NCBI GenBank assembly: GCA_027083045.1
Contig: JALWQP010000113.1
Span: 1-15,828, forward strand
Length of the DNA stretch: 15,828 bases
Reading direction: 5' to 3'
DNA from: Desulfurococcales archaeon
GTDB lineage: Archaea > Thermoproteota > Thermoprotei_A > Sulfolobales > Desulfurococcaceae
Shown here: in pieces, positions 12,825 to 15,828 of the stretch
Layout: each line of letters starts with the position of its first letter
Numbering within the stretch: the first letter of the stretch is position 1
Position numbers and translations under genes: made by a program
The notes under the pieces: generated by a model
The model's input: only the letters and a program-made list of their open reading frames with translations
Told to the model about the DNA's origin: nothing
The model's database searches: none

Positions 12825-13628
12825 ATGACGCTGAAAAAGAAATTAGTTATTAGGAAACCATCGGAGGATGAAATCGAGACTATCAGTAGAAAATTAGCAA
12901 TGATATACAGTAAGCCTAAATACAATAGGGTGAAGGCAAGGCTTATGGCCAATGAAATGCTGAGGCTGCTGAAGCCGAACTTCTCATATAGGGTTTTGTC
13001 AGAGCTAACAGGCATACCCGAATCAGTCCTGTGTAGATATGTTAGAGGAAGTATTATACCAAGTTTTGAACAAGCACTGAAAATACTTGCTTCGCTATCG
13101 CTTTCAGTCGATATAAACTCATTACTACATGAACTTGTTGAGCGCGAAAAAAGCAGTATTATAGATTTGTCAAGAGTGCTCAAAGACCCCTACATTATAC
13201 GTCTACTGACAATACTTTTAATGATAGAGCTTGCAGGTAATAAGATAGATAAAATCGTTGCGACATCATTCTCTGTGTTACCGCTGGCAACAATGCTGGG
13301 GTTAGAGCTGAATTGTCCTATAGTATTAGTTAAACGGAGGCCTTATCCGGGCTTCCAATATTATAGCGCAATAGTTGTCCGTACTCCGAGAGAAACTGAA
13401 TCGTTATATATTGATCGTGACTTGCTAAGTAGAAGAGATAATGTCCTAGTACTCGCTGATGTAGTGTATACTGGTAAGACTCTAAGCGCGGTCCTTGACA
13501 TGGTTATACGTTCTAGGGCAAAAATAAGTAAAATTGTAGTTCTCTTAGCGCTTGGTGATGCTTGGAAGAACAGGCTTCTGAGACGTTTTGACATACAGGT
13601 TATGTCGTACATAGAATATCCATTATAG
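12825..13628 (+). CDS. HTH-phosphoribosyltransferase regulator (GfcR-like)
   Basis: Start ATG 12825 is chosen for GGTGG (12814-12818) six bases upstream; an earlier ATG at 12798 lacks one. In the 267 residues an N-terminal helix-turn-helix (about 53-85, FSYRVLSELTGIPESVLCRY and on) of the Xre/lambda-repressor type precedes a type I phosphoribosyltransferase domain. The PRPP loop is VLVLADVVYTGKTL (207-220). Archaeal HTH-PRT fusions such as GfcR act as transcription regulators that sense PRPP or nucleotides rather than as enzymes. The PRPP loop normally has two acidic residues (DD or ED); here the first is Ala (A211), which fits a binding but non-catalytic role. Upstream it faces the XPB operon; the AbrB-ACT gene follows on the same strand after about 85 bp. 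Confidence 0.85.
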   Translation: MTLKKKLVIRKPSEDEIETISRKLAMIYSKPKYNRVKARLMANEMLRLLKPNFSYRVLSELTGIPESVLCRYVRGSIIPSFEQALKILASLSLSVDINSLLHELVEREKSSIIDLSRVLKDPYIIRLLTILLMIELAGNKIDKIVATSFSVLPLATMLGLELNCPIVLVKRRPYPGFQYYSAIVVRTPRETESLYIDRDLLSRRDNVLVLADVVYTGKTLSAVLDMVIRSRAKISKIVVLLALGDAWKNRLLRRFDIQVMSYIEYPL

Positions 13629-13714
13629 CGTATCTAAGTAGATGGGATTTTCGTGGGATAACCAATATTATTCTCAAAAATAATTATTCTACGTGTCTGG
13701 TCGAGGTGAAGAGA

Positions 13715-14131
13715 TTGGTTAAAATAAAAGAACTGGTAAGGGTTGACTCCAAAGGTAGAATAACAATTCCATTGACTATTAGGGAGGCCCTGGATATTCA
13801 TGAGGGTATGAATATCCTTCTTATAGCGGATCGAGAAAAGAAAGAAATAGTATTATCTCCTGTTCCAGAGCGGGCTAGGCTTGTGGAGATGACTATCGAG
13901 ATCGAAGATAGGCCCGGCGTTTTAGCTGAAATTGCCAAGGAGCTTGCCGACCATGGGATCGATATTATTGCTACAAGATGCTTGGTTATACGTCGTGGCG
14001 AGATCGGTGAATGTTATATGGTTGTGGACTTATCAAAAGCATTGATAAGCACGCCTGAGGAAATAGAGCGAATATTAATGAAATTGGAGCCTATCAAAAG
14101 TGTAAAGGCCCTCGAGTTAAAGAGGGAGTAA
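13715..14131 (+). CDS. AbrB/SpoVT-type regulator fused to an ACT domain
   Basis: The start TTG 13715 is supported by a full GAGGTGA site (13703-13709) five bases upstream; GTG 13706 is inside that site. In 138 residues, an N-terminal swapped-hairpin AbrB domain (about 8-52, with VDSKGRITIPLTIREAL) is joined to a C-terminal ACT domain (about 56-135, MTIEIEDRPGVLAEIAKELADHGIDI). AbrB domains bind DNA as dimers; ACT domains bind small ligands, often amino acids, so this is probably a ligand-controlled transcription regulator. The ligand is not visible. It ends only six bases before the DUF72 gene, so the two should be one operon. The upstream promoter is probably the A/T-rich stretch at 13672-13690. 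Confidence 0.9.
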   Translation: MVKIKELVRVDSKGRITIPLTIREALDIHEGMNILLIADREKKEIVLSPVPERARLVEMTIEIEDRPGVLAEIAKELADHGIDIIATRCLVIRRGEIGECYMVVDLSKALISTPEEIERILMKLEPIKSVKALELKRE

Positions 14132-14137
14132 CAAGTA

Positions 14138-14911
14138 TTGAAGAATGATTTGATAGTTAAAGTTGGATGTTGTGGCTTCCCCAAGGCTAGAAAGAAATAC
14201 TATAATGACTTTAAATTAGTAGAGCTCCAAAACACGTTCTACAATCTACCATCTATTGACTGGGCTGAAAAAATAAGAGAAGAAGCACCTCCTGATTTCG
14301 AGTTTACCATGAAAGCCTGGCAGGTGATAACTCATCCTAAGCGCTCACCTACATGGAAGAAATTGAAGCAAAAACCCCTTGGCGATATTGATAGATATGG
14401 TTTCTTAAAACCTACAAAAGAGAATCTTGACGCACTGGAAAAATGTGTTGAGATCGCGAAGGTGCTCGAATCCAAAATAATAGTCTTACAAACACCTCCG
14501 TCTATGCCCTTCAATCAAGAAATGCTTACACAAGTGGACCACTTTTTCGATGCTGCGAAAAGTATAGCTGATCAGGTATTACTGGGTTGGGAGCCTCGTG
14601 GAGAATGGGCAAAACACGATGATGAATTAAGAAGAATTCTGGCGAAGCACGAGGTAATCCATATAGTTGACATATTCAGGCGTGAGCCGGTTTGGTACGA
14701 TGATATAGTCTATATCAGGCTACATGGTATAGGATCTAGAGAAACTAATTACCGATATAAGTATACGGATGAGGATCTCTATAAATTATTCGAGAAAATA
14801 AAAGCGTTCCAAACAAATGAGATATATGTATTATTCAATAATATCTACATGTATGATGATGCATTAAGGTTTAAGCAATTACTTACCATGAACAGTATAG
14901 GCGTAGTGTAG
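14138..14911 (+). CDS. DUF72 (YecE-like) family protein
   Basis: A 257-residue protein from TTG 14138, with GAGGGAG (14123-14129) upstream; TTG 14150 is an alternative. The opening KVGCCGFP, then LVELQNTFYNLP, FEFTMKAWQVITH and a later LLGWEPRGEW, VIHIVDIFRREP and YIRLHG, are the conserved landmarks of DUF72, a TIM-barrel-like family of unknown biochemical function widespread in archaea and bacteria. Length is normal for the family and the frame is intact. It is co-oriented with and six bases from the AbrB-ACT regulator, suggesting that the regulator's ligand and this protein's activity belong to one process. The family call is firm; the activity is unknown. Confidence 0.92.
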   Translation: MKNDLIVKVGCCGFPKARKKYYNDFKLVELQNTFYNLPSIDWAEKIREEAPPDFEFTMKAWQVITHPKRSPTWKKLKQKPLGDIDRYGFLKPTKENLDALEKCVEIAKVLESKIIVLQTPPSMPFNQEMLTQVDHFFDAAKSIADQVLLGWEPRGEWAKHDDELRRILAKHEVIHIVDIFRREPVWYDDIVYIRLHGIGSRETNYRYKYTDEDLYKLFEKIKAFQTNEIYVLFNNIYMYDDALRFKQLLTMNSIGVV

Positions 14912-14924
14912 ATAAGGGCCTGCA

Positions 14925-15005
14925 TCCCTCGGCACAGTCTACCATGCGGGGCGGCTATGACTTTGTGCCCCGCCGCGGATCCTGTGCCTCATTGGTACGG
15001 CATTA
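14925..15005 (+). ncRNA. GC-rich structured element, candidate noncoding RNA (strand uncertain)
   Basis: In an A/T-rich chromosome this gap is strongly G/C-rich, a known signature of structured RNA in hyperthermophiles. Two nested perfect stems are visible: outer GGCACAG (14931-14937) with CTGTGCC (14982-14988), inner GCGGGGC (14946-14952) with GCCCCGC (14967-14973). Between them is a symmetric internal loop of 8 bases per side, capped by a 14-base loop. This stem-pocket-stem shape is that of an H/ACA pseudouridylation guide, and 15 bases separate the inner stem from the 3' end of the outer stem. But the trinucleotide after the stem is TCA, not ACA. A further UACCA/UGGUA pairing (14940-14944 with 14993-14997) would be a pseudoknot. 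A leader structure for the next gene is the alternative. Confidence 0.6.
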
Positions 15006-15038
15006 GGTAATTATTCTTGTTCAGCATATTATAATTAC

Positions 15039-15290
15039 ATGGGGAATTATGAAATGACGATTTATTGGGAACAATGCAGTATTTGTGGTCTTCATAGGCC
15101 GACAAGAACATGCACTATGGATGAGGAACTAATGGTGTGTCCTCATTGTTGCTTTGCGTGCCCACGTAGAAATATTTGTCCTAATCCTGTATGGAAGTTT
15201 GGCTTATTGGTAAGTAGGCCAAAGAAGATAAGAAGAAGCGAGGCGCAAAAGGTCTTGATGGATTTGTTATCCAAACTCGAAACAGGGTGA
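15039..15290 (+). CDS. Small cysteine-rich, probably zinc-binding protein
   Basis: Eighty-three residues from ATG 15039 (ATG 15054 is an alternative). Eight cysteines cluster in the first 47 residues: CSIC (C13, C16), C25, then CPHCC (C34, C37, C38), C41 and C47, enough for two zinc sites. Aromatic and basic residues lie between them. The C-terminal part (about 54-83) is basic then helical: RPKKIRRSEAQKVLMDLLSKLE. I do not recognise a family. The start may be near-leaderless, as an A/T-rich GTAATTATTC lies at 15007-15016. The GC-rich element lies directly upstream. The stop codon abuts the stop of the convergent PCNA gene with no bases between. Confidence 0.75.
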   Translation: MGNYEMTIYWEQCSICGLHRPTRTCTMDEELMVCPHCCFACPRRNICPNPVWKFGLLVSRPKKIRRSEAQKVLMDLLSKLETG

Positions 15291-15828
15291 TTAGGCCTCT
15301 ATTCTTGGGACAATCCAATAAACTATGCTTCCGCCTTCTGGTAGCTCGAATACAATCTTTATAGGTTTGTCTGTATCGTATGATATTGTCACGGTTTTTG
15401 ATGCTTGTGTTGGTTTTAGTGTAGACTCGAGTAGGCCGACACTATACTTTGCACGAGCAGAATCAACAGTCGCTGATATATAGAGTAATGGATTGTCTTG
15501 TTCGAATTCTCCACGATATTCTTTTTGTTGTGTCATGGAGTGTATCAATAGTTTTCCGTCTTTGTATGTGAATATGGCATCCTCCCCCACGATCTTTAGG
15601 TCCCTGATTATATTTTTGTAATCATCTGTTAACATTCTAAGAGTTACTCCTAGCTCTAGCTCTGGTTCGGGGACTTTTTCTTGTGCTCTAGGCTTGGTCT
15701 CAATCTCGAATGTTCTTTCGACACCGGTCTTTTTGTTTCGGAATACTATCCTGAATGTGTTCTTATCTTCTAATAGCTCGAAGACGGCGGCATCATTTCT
15801 TGTTCCTCTACGCATGATCCTATTGAAC
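15291..15828 (-). CDS. pcn: PCNA sliding clamp subunit (C-terminal part, cut by right edge)
   Basis: The frame runs from the stop at 15293-15291 out of the window; an internal ATG at 15815 is not the real start, since FNRI precedes it in frame and fits PCNA. About 178 of a usual 245 or so residues are present. Recognisable parts are the end of domain 1 (NRIMRRGTRNDAAVFELLED), the interdomain connector (PELELGVTLRML) and domain 2 with the C-terminal strands (IKIVFELPEGGSIVYWIVPRIEA). PCNA forms a ring round DNA and tethers polymerase, FEN1 and ligase. Crenarchaea often have three subunits forming a heterotrimer; which one this is cannot be told. The C-terminal tail PRIEA is where partner peptides pack in other clamps. 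Confidence 0.93.
   Translation of the reverse strand, partial: FNRIMRRGTRNDAAVFELLEDKNTFRIVFRNKKTGVERTFEIETKPRAQEKVPEPELELGVTLRMLTDDYKNIIRDLKIVGEDAIFTYKDGKLLIHSMTQQKEYRGEFEQDNPLLYISATVDSARAKYSVGLLESTLKPTQASKTVTISYDTDKPIKIVFELPEGGSIVYWIVPRIEA

Noticed and set aside
1..15828. CRISPR array, insertion sequence, tRNA or rRNA gene
   Set aside because: No regularly spaced repeats, no transposase-like frame with terminal repeats and no cloverleaf with a GGTTC-type T-arm was seen on reading both strands.

Overview
The window is a gene-dense stretch of an A/T-rich hyperthermophilic crenarchaeal chromosome. Reverse gyrase marks a hyperthermophile. Alba chromatin proteins, archaeal XPB, PCNA, GGTG-type ribosome binding sites, frequent GTG/TTG starts, TATA-box promoters and C/D-box guide RNAs mark an archaeon. 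The gene set and crenarchaeal small hypotheticals suggest Desulfurococcales (a Staphylothermus-like organism is my guess, not demonstrated).

Layout, left to right. (1) 1-1532, minus strand: an ABC exporter running off the left edge, split into two frames by a 10-bp tandem duplication. (2) 1776-2588, plus: a HIT-family hydrolase and a small hypothetical. (3) 2686-3640, minus: a membrane protein overlapping a small zinc-finger gene. (4) 3760-4521, plus: a hypothetical gene with C/D-box sRNA candidates at both ends; the first has a guide matching a conserved 23S/28S rRNA segment. (5) 4617-9024: a DNA-topology locus with an Alba paralogue, reverse gyrase (minus) and classical Alba (plus, divergent from reverse gyrase). 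(6) 9075-9776, minus: two small genes with a near-perfect C/D-box sRNA at their junction. (7) 9849-10583, plus: an unrecognised gene. (8) 10578-12663, minus: a small Cys-containing gene translationally coupled to XPB helicase. (9) 12825-14911, plus: a helix-turn-helix/phosphoribosyltransferase regulator, an AbrB-ACT regulator and a DUF72 protein. (10) 14912-15038: an unusually GC-rich segment with nested inverted repeats, probably a structured RNA. (11) 15039-15828: a Cys-rich small protein convergent with the C-terminal part of a PCNA subunit cut by the right edge.

Genome maintenance dominates: reverse gyrase and Alba shape DNA, XPB unwinds it, PCNA serves replication and repair. The least obvious content is RNA: three well-supported C/D-box guide RNA candidates, a weaker fourth, and one GC-rich structured element. 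Several of these overlap gene ends and would be missed by a protein-only annotation. I saw no CRISPR array, insertion sequence, tRNA or rRNA gene.
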